Below, one piece after another: positions 14,911 to 28,576 of a stretch of 64,000 bases of DNA. The notes under the pieces are model-generated. The model saw nothing but the letters and a program-made list of their open reading frames with translations, was not told where the DNA came from and made no database searches. Numbering within the stretch: the first letter of the stretch is position 1; each line of letters begins with the position of its first letter. The DNA is from Argentina anserina. Its lineage: Eukaryota; Streptophyta; Magnoliopsida; Rosales; Rosaceae. The position numbers and the translations under genes were made by a program. The stretch covers positions 1-64,000 of the forward strand of contig NW_026089448.1 of NCBI RefSeq assembly GCF_933775445.1, given 5' to 3'.

Positions 14911-17010
14911 AGAATTGAAAAGATACACAATTGGAATATTAAAGATACGCAAACGATGAAAAAATACTCAGTTTGAAAGAAACACACTCCCACACTTGCA
15001 AAACTCTCAAATTCAATAGAAACTCGCATCAGAAAGCCTTACATAAAGATACTCAAACGACAATTGAAAAGATACACAATTGGAATAGTAAAGATACGCA
15101 AACGATGTAAACATACTCAATTTGAAAGAAACACACTGCCACACTTGCAAAACTCTCAAATTCAATAGAAACTCGCATCAGAAAGCCTTACAGAAAGATA
15201 CTGAAACGAGAATTGAAAAGATACACAATTGGAATAGTAAAGATACGCAAACGATGTAAACATACTCAATTTGAAAGAAACACACTGCCACACTTTCAAA
15301 ACTCTCAAATTCAATAGAAACTCGCATCAGAAAGCCTTACATAAAGATACTTAAACGAGAATTGAAAAGATACACAATTGGAATAGTAAACATACGCAAA
15401 CGATGTAAAGATACTCAGTTTGAAAGAAACACACTCCCAGACTTGCAAAACTCTCAAATTCAATAGAAACTCGCATCAGAAAGCCTTACAGAAAGATACT
15501 GAAACGAGAATTGAAAAGATACACAATTGGAATAGTAAACATACGCAAACGATGTAAAGATACTCAGTTTGAAAGAAACACACTCCCACACTTTCAAAAC
15601 TCTCAAATTCAATCGAAACTCGCATCAGAAAGCCGTTCAGAAAGATACTCAAACGAGAATTGAAAAGATACACAATTGGAATATTAAAGATACGCAAAAG
15701 ATGTAAAGATACTCAGTTTGAAAGAAACACACTCCCACACTTGCAAAACTCTCAAATTCAATAGAAATTCGCATCAGAAAGCCTTACATAAAGATACTCA
15801 AACGACAATTGAAAAGATACACAATTGGAATAGTAAAGATACGCAAACGATGTAAACATACTCAATTTGAAAGAAACACACTCCCAGACTTGCAAAACTC
15901 TCAAATTCAATAGAAACTCGCATCAGAAAGCCTTACATAAAGATACTCAAACGACAATTGAAAAGATACACAATTGGAATAGTAAAGATACGCAAACGAT
16001 GTAAACATACTCAATTTGAAAGAAACACACTGCCACAGTTGCAAAACTCTCAAATTCAATAGAAACTCGCATCAGAAAGCCTTACAGAAAGATACTCAAA
16101 CGAGAATTGAAAAGATACACAATTGGAATAGTAAAGATACGCAAACGATGTAAACATACTCAATTTGAAAGAAACACACTGCCACACTTGCAAAACTCTC
16201 AAATTCAATAGAAACTCGCATCAGAAAGCCTTACATAAAGATACTCAAACGAGAATTGAAAAGATACACAATTGGAATAGTAAAGATACGCAAACGATGT
16301 AAACATACTCAGTTTGAAAGAAACACACTCCCACACTTGCAAAACTCTCAAATTCAATAGAAACTCGCATCAGAAAGCCTTACATAAAGATACTCAAACG
16401 AGAATTGAAAAGATACACAATTGGAATAGTAAATATACGCAAACGATGTAAAGATACTCAGTTTGAAAGAAACACACTCCCACACTTGCAAAACTCTCAA
16501 ATTCAATAGAAATTCGCATCAGAAAGCCTTACATAAAGATACTCAAACGACAATTGAAAAGATACACAATTGGAATAGTAAAGATACGCAAACGATGTAA
16601 ACATACTCAATTTGAAAGAAACACACTCCCAGACTTGCAAAACTCTCAAATTCAATAGAAACTCGCATCAGAAAGCCTTACATAAAGATACTCAAACGAG
16701 AATTGAAAAGATACACAATTGGAATAGTAAAGATACGCAAACGATGTAAAGATACTCAGTTTGAAAGAAACACACTCCCACACTTGCAAAACTCTCAAAT
16801 TCAATAGAAACTCGCATCAGAAAGCCGTTCAGAAAGATACTCAAACGAGAATTGAAAAGATACACAATTGGAATAGTAAATATACGCAAACGATGTAAAG
16901 ATACTCAGTTTGAAAGAAACACACTCCCACACTTGCAAAACTCTCAAATTCAATAGAAACTCGCATCAGAAAGCCGTTCAGAAAGATACTCAAACGAGAA
17001 TTGAAAAGAA

Positions 17011-17824
17011 ACACAATTGGAATAGTAAAGATACGCAAACGATGTAAAGATACTCAGTTTGAAAGAAACACACTCCCACACTTGCAAAACTCTCAAATTC
17101 AATAGAAACTCGCATCAGAAAGCCGTTCAGAAAGATACTCAAACGAGAATTGAAAAGAAACACAATTGGAATAGTAAAGATACGCAAACGATGTAAAGAT
17201 ACTCAGTTTGAAAGAAACACACTCCCACACTTGCAAAACTCTCAAATTCAATAGAAACTCGCATCAGAAAGCCTTACATAAAGATACTCAAACGAGAATT
17301 GAAAAGATACACAATTGGAATAGTAAACATACGCAAACGATGTAAAGATACTCAGTTTGAAAGAAACACACTCCCACACTTGCAAAACTCTCAAATTCAA
17401 TAGAAACTCGCATCAGAAAGCCGTTCAGAAAGATACTCAAACGAGAATTGAAAAGATACACAATTGGAATATTAAAGATACGCAAACGATGTAAAGATAC
17501 TCAGTTTGAAAGAAACACACTCCCACATTGCAAAACTCTCAAATTCAATAGAAACTCGCATCAGAAAGCCTTACATAAAGATACTCAAACGACAATTGAA
17601 AAGATACACAATTGGAATAGTAAAGATACGCAAACGATGTAAACATACTCAATTTGAAAGAAACACACTGCCACACTTGCAAAACTCTCAAATTCAATAG
17701 AAACTCGCATCAGAAAGCCTTACAGAAAGATACTGAAACGAGAATTGAAAAGATACACAATTGGAATAGTAAAGATACGCAAACGATGTAAACATACTCA
17801 ATTTGAAAGAAACACACTGCCACA
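17011..17824 (+). repeat. Segmental duplication, copy 1, with 1-bp deletion monomer
   Basis: An 814-bp stretch that matches 18351-19164 at an offset of 1340 bp, that is nine monomers minus one base. Both copies contain the same 1-bp deletion, CCCACATTGC in place of CCCACACTTGC (near 17525 / 18865). The block is bounded by a substitution at 17010 and by CACAGTTGC against CACACTTTC at 17825/19165. I saw one internal difference, CTCCTACAC near 18416. Confidence 0.8.
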
Positions 17825-18350
17825 GTTGCAAAACTCTCAAATTCAATAGAAACTCGCATCAGAAAGCCTTACAGAAAGATACTCAAACGAGAATTGAAAA
17901 GATACACAATTGGAATAGTAAAGATACGCAAACGATGTAAACATACTCAATTTGAAAGAAACACACTGCCACACTTGCAAAACTCTAAAATTCAATAGAA
18001 ACTCGCATCAGAAAGCCTTACATAAAGATACTCAAACGAGAATTGAAAAGATACACAATTGGAATAGTAAAGATACGCAAACGATGAAAAAATACTCAGT
18101 TTGAAAGAAACACACTCCCACAGTTGCAAAACTCTCAAATTCAATAGAAACTCGCATCAGAAAGCCTTACAGAAAGATACTCAAACGAGAATTGAAAAGA
18201 TACACAATTGGAATATTAAATATACGCAAACGATGTAAAGATACTCAGTTTGAAAGAAACACACTCCCACACTTGCAAAACTCTCAAATTCAATAGAAAC
18301 TCGCATCAGAAAGCCTTACAGAAAGATACTCAAACGAGAATTGAAAAGAT

Positions 18351-19164
18351 ACACAATTGGAATAGTAAAGATACGCAAACGATGTAAAGATACTCAGTTT
18401 GAAAGAAACACACTCCTACACTTGCAAAACTCTCAAATTCAATAGAAACTCGCATCAGAAAGCCGTTCAGAAAGATACTCAAACGAGAATTGAAAAGAAA
18501 CACAATTGGAATAGTAAAGATACGCAAACGATGTAAAGATACTCAGTTTGAAAGAAACACACTCCCACACTTGCAAAACTCTCAAATTCAATAGAAACTC
18601 GCATCAGAAAGCCTTACATAAAGATACTCAAACGAGAATTGAAAAGATACACAATTGGAATAGTAAACATACGCAAACGATGTAAAGATACTCAGTTTGA
18701 AAGAAACACACTCCCACACTTGCAAAACTCTCAAATTCAATAGAAACTCGCATCAGAAAGCCGTTCAGAAAGATACTCAAACGAGAATTGAAAAGATACA
18801 CAATTGGAATATTAAAGATACGCAAACGATGTAAAGATACTCAGTTTGAAAGAAACACACTCCCACATTGCAAAACTCTCAAATTCAATAGAAACTCGCA
18901 TCAGAAAGCCTTACATAAAGATACTCAAACGACAATTGAAAAGATACACAATTGGAATAGTAAAGATACGCAAACGATGTAAACATACTCAATTTGAAAG
19001 AAACACACTGCCACACTTGCAAAACTCTCAAATTCAATAGAAACTCGCATCAGAAAGCCTTACAGAAAGATACTGAAACGAGAATTGAAAAGATACACAA
19101 TTGGAATAGTAAAGATACGCAAACGATGTAAACATACTCAATTTGAAAGAAACACACTGCCACA
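18351..19164 (+). repeat. Segmental duplication, copy 2, with 1-bp deletion monomer
   Basis: Partner of 17011-17824. Downstream of this copy the sequence switches to a different relationship: from about 18.93 to 20.05 kb it matches 15.06-16.18 kb at an offset near 3871-3872 bp, including the ACTGAAACG, CACTTTCAAAAC and CAATCGAAAC variants. This mosaic is what repeated out-of-register exchange would leave. Confidence 0.75.
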
Positions 19165-20572
19165 CTTTCAAAACTCTCAAATTCAATAGAAACTCGCATC
19201 AGAAAGCCTTACATAAAGATACTCAAACGAGAATTGAAAAGATACACAATTGGAATAGTAAACATACGCAAACGATGTAAAGATACTCAGTTTGAAAGAA
19301 ACACACTCCCAGACTTGCAAAACTCTCAAATTCAATAGAAACTCGCATCAGAAAGCCTTACAGAAAGATACTGAAACGAGAATTGAAAAGATACACAATT
19401 GGAATAGTAAACATACGCAAACGATGTAAAGATACTCAGTTTGAAAGAAACACACTCCCACACTTTCAAAACTCTCAAATTCAATCGAAACTCGCATCAG
19501 AAAGCCGTTCAGAAAGATACTCAAACGAGAATTGAAAAGATACACAATTGGAATATTAAAGATACGCAAAAGATGTAAAGATACTCAGTTTGAAAGAAAC
19601 ACACTCCCACACTTGCAAAACTCTCAAATTCAATAGAAATTCGCATCAGAAAGCCTTACATAAAGATACTCAAACGACAATTGAAAAGATACACAATTGG
19701 AATAGTAAAGATACGCAAACGATGTAAACATACTCAATTTGAAAGAAACACACTCCCAGACTTGCAAAACTCTCAAATTCAATAGAAACTCGCATCAGAA
19801 AGCCTTACATAAAGATACTCAAACGACAATTGAAAAGATACACAATTGGAATAGTAAAGATACACAAACGATGTAAACATACTCAATTTGAAAGAAACAC
19901 ACTGCCACAGTTGCAAAACTCTCAAATTCAATAGAAACTCGCATCAGAAAGCCTTACAGAAAGATACTCAAACGAGAATTGAAAAGATACACAATTGGAA
20001 TAGTAAAGATACGCAAACGATGTAAACATACTCAATTTGAAAGAAACACACTCCCAGAATTGCAAAACTCTCAAATTCAATAGAAACTCGCATCAGAAAG
20101 CCTTACAGAAAGATACTCAAACGAGAATTGAAAAGATACACAATTGGAATAGTAAAGATACGCAAACGATGTAAACATACTCAATTTGAAAGAAACACAC
20201 TGCCACACTTGCAAAACTCTCAAATTCAATAGAAACTCGCATCAGAAAGCCTTACATAAAGATACTCAAACGAGAATTGAAAAGATACACAATTGGAATA
20301 GTAAAGATACGCAAACGATGTAAACATACTCAGTTTGAAAGAAACACACTCCCACACTTGCAAAACTCTCAAATTCAATAGAAATTCGCATCAGAAAGCC
20401 TTACATAAAGATACTCAAACGAGAATTGAAAAGATACACAATTGGAATAGTAAAGATACGCAAACGATGAAAAAATACTCAGTTTGAAAGAAACACACTC
20501 CCACACTTGCAAAACTCTCAAATTCAATAGAAACTCGCATCAGAAAGCCTTACAGAAAGATACTCAAACGAT

Positions 20573-22062
20573 AATTGAAAAGATACACAATTGGAATAGT
20601 AAACATACGCAAACGATGTAAAGATACTCAGTTTGAAAGAAACACACTCCCAGACTTGCAAAACTCTCAAATTCAATAGAAACTCGCATCAGAAAGCCTT
20701 ACAGAAAGATACTGAAACGAGAATTGAAAAGATACACAATTGGAATAGTAAACATACGCAAACGATGTAAAGATACTCAGTTTGAAAGAAACACACTCCC
20801 ACACTTGCAAAACTCTCAAATTCAATAGAAACTCGCATCAGAAAGCCGTTCAGAAAGATACTCAAACGAGAATTGAAAAGATACACAATTGGAATATTAA
20901 AGATACGCAAACGATGTAAAGATACTCAGTTTGAAAGAAACACACTCCCACACTTGCAAAACTCTCAAATTCAATAGAAACTCGCATCAGAAACCCTTAC
21001 ATAAAGATACTCAAACGACAATTGAAAAGATACACAATTGGAATAGTAAAGATACGCAAACGATGTAAACATACTCAATTTGAAAGAAACAAACTGCCAC
21101 ACTTGCAAAACTCTCAAATTCAATAGAAACTCGCATCAGAAAGCCTTACAGAAAGATACTGAAACGAGAATTGAAAAGATACACAATTGGAATAGTAAAG
21201 ATACGCAAACGATGTAAACATACTCAATTTGAAAGAAACACACTGCCACACTTTCAAAACTCTCAAATTCAATAGAAACTCGCATCAGAAAGCCTTACAT
21301 AAAGATACTCAAACGAGAATTGAAAAGATACACAATTGGAATAGTAAACATACGCAAACGATGTAAAGATACTCAGTTTGAAAGAAACACACTCCCAGAC
21401 TTGCAAAACTCTCAAATTCAATAGAAACTCGCATCAGAAAGCCTTACAGAAAGATACTGAAACGAGAATTGAAAAGATACACAATTGGAATAGTAAACAT
21501 ACGCAAACGATGTAAAGATACCCAGTTTGAAAGAAACACACTCCCACACTTGCAAAACTCTCAAATTCAATAGAAACTCGCATCAGAAAGCCGTTCAGAA
21601 AGATACTCAAACGAGAATTGAAAAGATACACAATTGGAATATTAAAGATACGCAAACGATGTAAAGATACTCAGTTTGAAAGAAACACACTCCCACACTT
21701 GCAAAACTCTCAAATTCAATAGAAACTCGCATCAGAAAGCCTTACATAAAGATACTCAAACGACAATTGAAAAGATACACAATTGGAATAGTAAAGATAC
21801 GCAAACGATGTAAACATACTCAATTTGAAAGAAACACACTGCCACACTTGCAAAACTCTCAAATTCAATAGAAACTCGCATCAGAAAGCCTTACAGAAAG
21901 ATACTGAAACGAGAATTGAAAAGATACACAATTGGAATAGTAAAGATACGCAAACGATGTAAACATACTCAATTTGAAAGAAACACACTGCCACACTTTC
22001 AAAACTCTCAAATTCAATAGAAACTCGCATCAGAAAGCCTTACATAAAGATACTCAAACGAG
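20573..22062 (+). repeat. Tandem 5-monomer higher-order repeat (two copies plus part)
   Basis: 20573-21317 and 21318-22062 are adjacent 745-bp (5 x 149) copies. They share an ordered set of variants: CTCCCAGACTTGC, ACTGAAACG, GCCGTTC with AATATTAAAG, then two C-type monomers. Private differences include GATACCCAG near 21520, AAACCCTTAC near 20993 and AACAAACTGCC near 21090. A third copy begins at 22063 but departs within about three monomers as it enters the 14-mer repeat. Confidence 0.8.
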
Positions 22063-22440
22063 AATTGAAAAGATACACAATTGGAATAGTAAACATACGC
22101 AAACGATGTAAAGATACTCAGTTTGAAAGAAACACACTCCCACACTTGCAAAACTCTCAAATTCAATAGAAACTCGCATCAGAAAGCCTTACAGAAAGAT
22201 ACTGAAACGAGAATTGAAAAGATACACAATTGGAATAGTAAACATACGCAAACGATGTAAAGATACTCAGTTTGAAAGAAACACACTCCCACACTTTCAA
22301 AACTCTCAAATTCAATAGAAACTCGCATCAGAAAGCCGTTCAGAAAGATACTCAAACGAGAATTGAAAAGATACACAATTGGAATATTAAAGATACGCAA
22401 AAGATGTAAAGATACTCAGTTTGAAAGAAACACACTCCAA

Positions 22441-24526
22441 CACTTGTAAAACTCTCAAATTCAATAGAAATTCGCATCAGAAAGCCTTACATAAAGATAC
22501 TCAAACGACAATTGAAAAGATACACAATTGGAATAGTAAAGATACGCAAACGATGTAAACATACTCAATTTGAAAGAAACACACTCCCAGAATTGCAAAA
22601 CTCTCAAATTCAATAGAAACTCGCATCAGAAAGCCTTACATAAAGATACTCAAACGAGAATTGAAAAGATACACAATTGGAATAGTAAAGATACGCAAAC
22701 GATGTAAACATACTCAATTTGAAAGAAACACACTGCCACACTTGCAAAACTCTCAAATTCAATAGAAACTCGCATCAGAAAGCCTTACAGAAAGATACTC
22801 AAACGAGAATTGAAAAGATACACAATTGGAATAGTAAAGATACGCAAACGATGTAAACATACTCAATTTGAAAGAAACACACTGCCACACTTGCAAAACT
22901 CTCAAATTCAATAGAAACTCGCATCAGAAAGCCTTACATAAAGATACTCAAACGAGAATTGAAAAGATACACAATTGGAATAGTAAAGATACGCAAACGA
23001 TGTAAACATACTCAGTTTGAAAGAAACACACTGCCACACTTGCAAAACTCTCAAATTCAATAGAAATTCGCATCAGAAAGCCTTACATAAAGATACTCAA
23101 ACGAGAATTGAAAAGATACACAATTGGAATAGTAAAGATACGCAAACGATGAAAAAATACTCAGTTTGAAAGAAACACACTCCCACACTTGCAAAACTCT
23201 CAAATTCAATAGAAACTCGCATCAGAAAGCCTTACAGAAAGATACTCAAACGAGAATTGAAAAGATACACAATTGGAATAGTAAATATACGCAAACGATG
23301 TAAAGATACTCAGTTTGAAAGAAACACACTCCCACACTTGCAAAACTCTCAAATTCAATAGAAACTCGCATCAGAAAGCCTTACAGAAAGATACTCAAAC
23401 GAGAATTGAAAAGATACACAATTGGAATAGGAAATATACGCAAACGATGTAAAGATACTCAGTTTGAAAGAAACACACTCCCACACTTGCAAAACTCTCA
23501 AATTCAATAGAAACTCGCATCAGAAAGCCGTTCAGAAAGATACTCAAACGAGAATTGAAAAGATACACAATTGGAATAGTAAAGATACGCAAACGATGTA
23601 AAGATACTCAGTTTGAAAGAAACACACTCCCACACTTGCAAAACTCTCAAATTCAATAGAAACTCGCATCAGAAAGCCGTTCAGAAAGATACTCAAACGA
23701 GAATTGAAAAGATACACAATTGGAATAGTAAAGATACGCAAACGATGTAAAGATACTCAGTTTGAAAGAAACACACTCCCACACTTGCAAAACTCTCAAA
23801 TTCAATAGAAACTCGCATCAGAAAGCCTTACATAAAGATACTCAAACGAGAATTGAAAAGATACACAATTGGAATAGTAAACATACGCAAACGATGTAAA
23901 GATACTCAGTTTGAAAGAAACACACTCCCACACTTGCAAAACTCTCAAATTCAATAGAAACTCGCATCAGAAAGCCTTACATAAAGATACTCAAACGACA
24001 ATTGAAAAGATACACAATTGGAATAGTAAAGATACGCAAACGATGTAAACATACTCAATTTGAAAGAAACACACTGCCACACTTGCAAAACTCTCAAATT
24101 CAATAGAAACTCGCATCAGAAAGCCTTACAGAAAGATACTGAAACGAGAATTGAAAAGATACACAATTGGAATAGTAAAGATACGCAAACGATGTAAACA
24201 TACTCAATTTGAAAGAAACACACTGCCACACTTTCAAAACTCTCAAATTCAATAGAAACTCGCATCAGAAAGCCTTACATAAAGATACTCAAACGAGAAT
24301 TGAAAAGATACACAATTGGAATAGTAAACATACGCAAACGATGTAAAGATACTCAGTTTGAAAGAAACACACTCCCACACTTTCAAAACTCTCAAATTCA
24401 ATAGAAACTCGCATCAGAAAGCCGTTCAGAAAGATACTCAAACGAGAATTGAAAAGATACACAATTGGAATATTAAAGATACGCAAAAGATGTAAAGATA
24501 CTCAGTTTGAAAGAAACACACTCCCA
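22441..24526 (+). repeat. Higher-order repeat unit A (14 monomers, 2086 bp)
   Basis: First of three consecutive units that start at the same rare CACTTGTAAAACTC monomer followed by AGAAATTCGC. The order of variants (CCCAGAATTGC, three C-type monomers, GATGAAAAAATAC, AATAGGAAATATACG, two GCCGTTC monomers) is repeated in units B and C. The exact 2086-bp spacing of the start marker shows that no indel has accumulated. Confidence 0.88.
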
Positions 24527-26761
24527 CACTTGTAAAACTCTCAAATTCAATAGAAATTCGCATCAGAAAGCCTTACATAAAGATACTCAAACGACAATTG
24601 AAAAGATACACAATTGGAATAGTAAAGATACGCAAACGATGTAAACATACTCAATTTGAAAGAAACACACTCCCAGAATTGCAAAACTCTCAAATTCAAT
24701 AGAAACTCGCATCAGAAAGCCTTACATAAAGATACTCAAACGAGAATTGAAAAGATACACAATTGGAATAGTAAAGATACGCAAACGATGTAAACATACT
24801 CAATTTGAAAGAAACACACTGCCACACTTGCAAAACTCTCAAATTCAATAGAAACTCGCATCAGAAAGCCTTACAGAAAGATACTCAAACGAGAATTGAA
24901 AAGATACACAATTGGAATAGTAAAGATACGCAAACGATGTAAACATACTCAATTTGAAAGAAACACACTGCCACACTTGCAAAACTCTCAAATTCAATAG
25001 AAACTCGCATCAGAAAGCCTTACATAAAGATACTCAAACGAGAATTGAAAAGATACACAATTGGAATAGTAAAGATACGCAAACGATGTAAACATACTCA
25101 GTTTGAAAGAAACACACTGCCACACTTGCAAAACTCTCAAATTCAATAGAAATTCGCATCAGAAAGCCTTACATAAAGATACTCAAACGAGAATTGAAAA
25201 GATACACAATTGGAATAGTAAAGATACGCAAACGATGAAAAAATACTCAGTTTGAAAGAAACACACTCCCACACTTGCAAAACTCTCAAATTCAATAGAA
25301 ACTCGCATCAGAAAGCCTTACAGAAAGATACTCAAACGAGAATTGAAAAGATACACAATTGGAATAGTAAATATACGCAAACGATGTAAAGATACTCAGT
25401 TTGAAAGAAACACACTCCCACACTTGCAAAACTCTCAAATTCAATAGAAACTCGCATCAGAAAGCCTTACAGAAAGATACTCAAACGAGAATTGAAAAGA
25501 TACACAATTGGAATAGGAAATATACGCAAACGATGTAAAGATACTCAGTTTGAAAGAAACACACTCCCACACTTGCAAAACTCTCAAATTCAATAGAAAC
25601 TCGCATCAGAAAGCCGTTCAGAAAGATACTCAAACGAGAATTGAAAAGATACACAATTGGAATAGTAAAGATACGCAAACGATGTAAAGATACTCAGTTT
25701 GAAAGAAACACACTCCCACACTTGCAAAACTCTCAAATTCAATAGAAACTCGCATCAGAAAGCCGTTCAGAAAGATACTCAAACGAGAATTGAAAAGATA
25801 CACAATTGGAATAGTAAAGATACGCAAACGATGTAAAGATACTCAGTTTGAAAGAAACACACTCCCACACTTGCAAAACTCTCAAATTCAATAGAAACTC
25901 GCATCAGAAAGCCTTACATAAAGATACTCAAACGAGAATTGAAAAGATACACAATTGGAATAGTAAACATACGCAAACGATGTAAAGATACTCAGTTTGA
26001 AAGAAACACACTCCCACACTTGCAAAACTCTCAAATTCAATAGAAACTCGCATCAGAAAGCCTTACATAAAGATACTCAAACGACAATTGAAAAGATACA
26101 CAATTGGAATAGTAAAGATACGCAAACGATGTAAACATACTCAATTTGAAAGAAACACACTGCCACACTTGCAAAACTCTCAAATTCAATAGAAACTCGC
26201 ATCAGAAAGCTTTACAGAAAGATACTGAAACGAGAATTGAAAAGATACACAATTGGAATAGTAAAGATACGCAAACGATGTAAACATACTCAATTTGAAA
26301 GAAACACACTGCCACACTTTCAAAACTCTCAAATTCAATAGAAACTCGCATCAGAAAGCCTTACATAAAGATACTCAAACGAGAATTGAAAAGATACACA
26401 ATTGGAATAGTAAACATACGCAAACGATGTAAAGATACTCAGTTTGAAAGAAACACACTCCCACACTTGCAAAACTCTCAAATTCAATAGAAACTCGCAT
26501 CAGAAAGCCTTACAGAAAGATACTGAAACGAGAATTGAAAAGATACACAATTGGAATAGTAAACATACGCAAACGATGTAAAGATACTCAGTTTGAAAGA
26601 AACACACTCCCACACTTTCAAAACTCTCAAATTCAATAGAAACTCGCATCAGAAAGCCGTTCAGAAAGATACTCAAACGAGAATTGAAAAGATACACAAT
26701 TGGAATATTAAAGATACGCAAAAGATGTAAAGATACTCAGTTTGAAAGAAACACACTCCCA
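24527..26761 (+). repeat. Higher-order repeat unit B (15 monomers, 2235 bp)
   Basis: Second unit, collinear with unit A but one monomer longer. Near 26.36-26.72 kb it has an additional AAACATACGC monomer ending in TTACAGAAAGATACTGAAACG, which unit A lacks at 24.27 kb. The extra monomer also occurs just before unit A (about 22.05-22.40 kb), so unit A may instead have lost it. A private substitution GCTTTAC lies near 26209. Confidence 0.88.
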
Positions 26762-28576
26762 CACTTGTAAAACTCTCAAATTCAATAGAAATTCGCATCA
26801 GAAAGCCTTACATAAAGATACTCAAACGACAATTGAAAAGATACACAATTGGAATAGTAAAGATACGCAAACGATGTAAACATACTCAATTTGAAAGAAA
26901 CACACTCCCAGAATTGCAAAACTCTCAAATTCAATAGAAACTCGCATCAGAAAGCCTTACATAAAGATACTCAAACGAGAATTGAAAAGATACACAATTG
27001 GAATAGTAAAGATACGCAAACGATGTAAACATACTCAATTTGAAAGAAACACACTGCCACACTTGCAAAACTCTCAAATTCAATAGAAACTCGCATCAGA
27101 AAGCCTTACAGAAAGATACTCAAACGAGAATTGAAAAGATACACAATTGGAATAGTAAAGATACGCAAACGATGTAAACATACTCAATTTGAAAGAAACA
27201 CACTGCCACACTTGCAAAACTCTCAAATTCAATAGAAACTCGCATCAGAAAGCCTTACATAAAGATACTCAAACGAGAATTGAAAAGATACACAATTGGA
27301 ATAGTAAAGATACGCAAACGATGTAAACATACTCAGTTTGAAAGAAACACACTGCCACACTTGCAAAACTCTCAAATTCAATAGAAATTCGCATCAGAAA
27401 GCCTTACATAAAGATACTCAAACGAGAATTGAAAAGATACACAATTGGAATAGTAAAGATACGCAAACGATGAAAAAATACTCAGTTTGAAAGAAACACA
27501 CTCCCACACTTGCAAAACTCTCAAATTCAATAGAAACTCGCATCAGAAAGCCTTACAGAAAGATACTCAAACGAGAATTGAAAAGATACACAATTGGAAT
27601 AGTAAATATACGCAAACGATGTAAAGATACTCAGTTTGAAAGAAACACACTCCCACACTTGCAAAACTCTCAAATTCAATAGAAACTCGCATCAGAAAGC
27701 CTTACAGAAAGATACTCAAACGAGAATTGAAAAGATACACAATTGGAATAGGAAATATACGCAAACGATGTAAAGATACTCAGTTTGAAAGAAACACACT
27801 CCCACACTTGCAAAACTCTCAAATTCAATAGAAACTCGCATCAGAAAGCCGTTCAGAAAGATACTCAAACGAGAATTGAAAAGATACACAATTGGAATAG
27901 TAAAGATACGCAAACGATGTAAAGATACTCAGTTTGAAAGAAACACACTCCCACACTTGCAAAACTCTCAAATTCAATAGAAACTCGCATCAGAAAGCCG
28001 TTCAGAAAGATACTCAAACGAGAATTGAAAAGATACACAATTGGAATAGTAAAGATACGCAAACGATGTAAAGATACTCAGTTTGAAAGAAACACACTCC
28101 CACACTTGCAAAACTCTCAAATTCAATAGAAACTCGCATCAGAAAGCCTTACATAAAGATACTCAAACGAGAATTGAAAAGATACACAATTGGAATAGTA
28201 AACATACGCAAACGATGTAAAGATACTCAGTTTGAAAGAAACACACTCCCACACTTGCAAAACTCTCAAATTCAATAGAAACTCGCATCAGAAAGCCTTA
28301 CATAAAGATACTCAAACGACAATTGAAAAGATACACAATTGGAATAGTAAAGATACGCAAACGATGTAAACATACTCAATTTGAAAGAAACACACTGCCA
28401 CACTTGCAAAACTCTCAAATTCAATAGAAACTCGCATCAGAAAGCCTTACAAAAAGATACTGAAACGAGAATTGAAAAGATACACAATTGGAATAGTAAA
28501 GATACGCAAACGATGTAAACATACTCAATTTGAAAGAAACACACTGCCACACTTTCAAAACTCTCAAATTCAATAG
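26762..28576 (+). repeat. Higher-order repeat unit C (partial, about 12 monomers)
   Basis: Third unit, starting at the same CACTTGTAAAACTC marker and following units A and B in order. Private changes appear near its end (ACAAAAAGATACTGAAACG near 28450). It leaves the pattern at about 28577, where AGAATCTCGC is followed by GCCGTTC instead of GCCTTACAT. The unit is therefore truncated by a later exchange. Confidence 0.82.

Noticed and set aside
17448..19040. 64-codon plus-strand open frames near 17.45-17.70 and 18.79-19.04 kb, and 69-codon frames near 40.69 and 45.57 kb
   Set aside because: They are caused by 1-bp deletions that shift the repeat frame, and they are copied along with the duplicated blocks. 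The peptide is only translated satellite.
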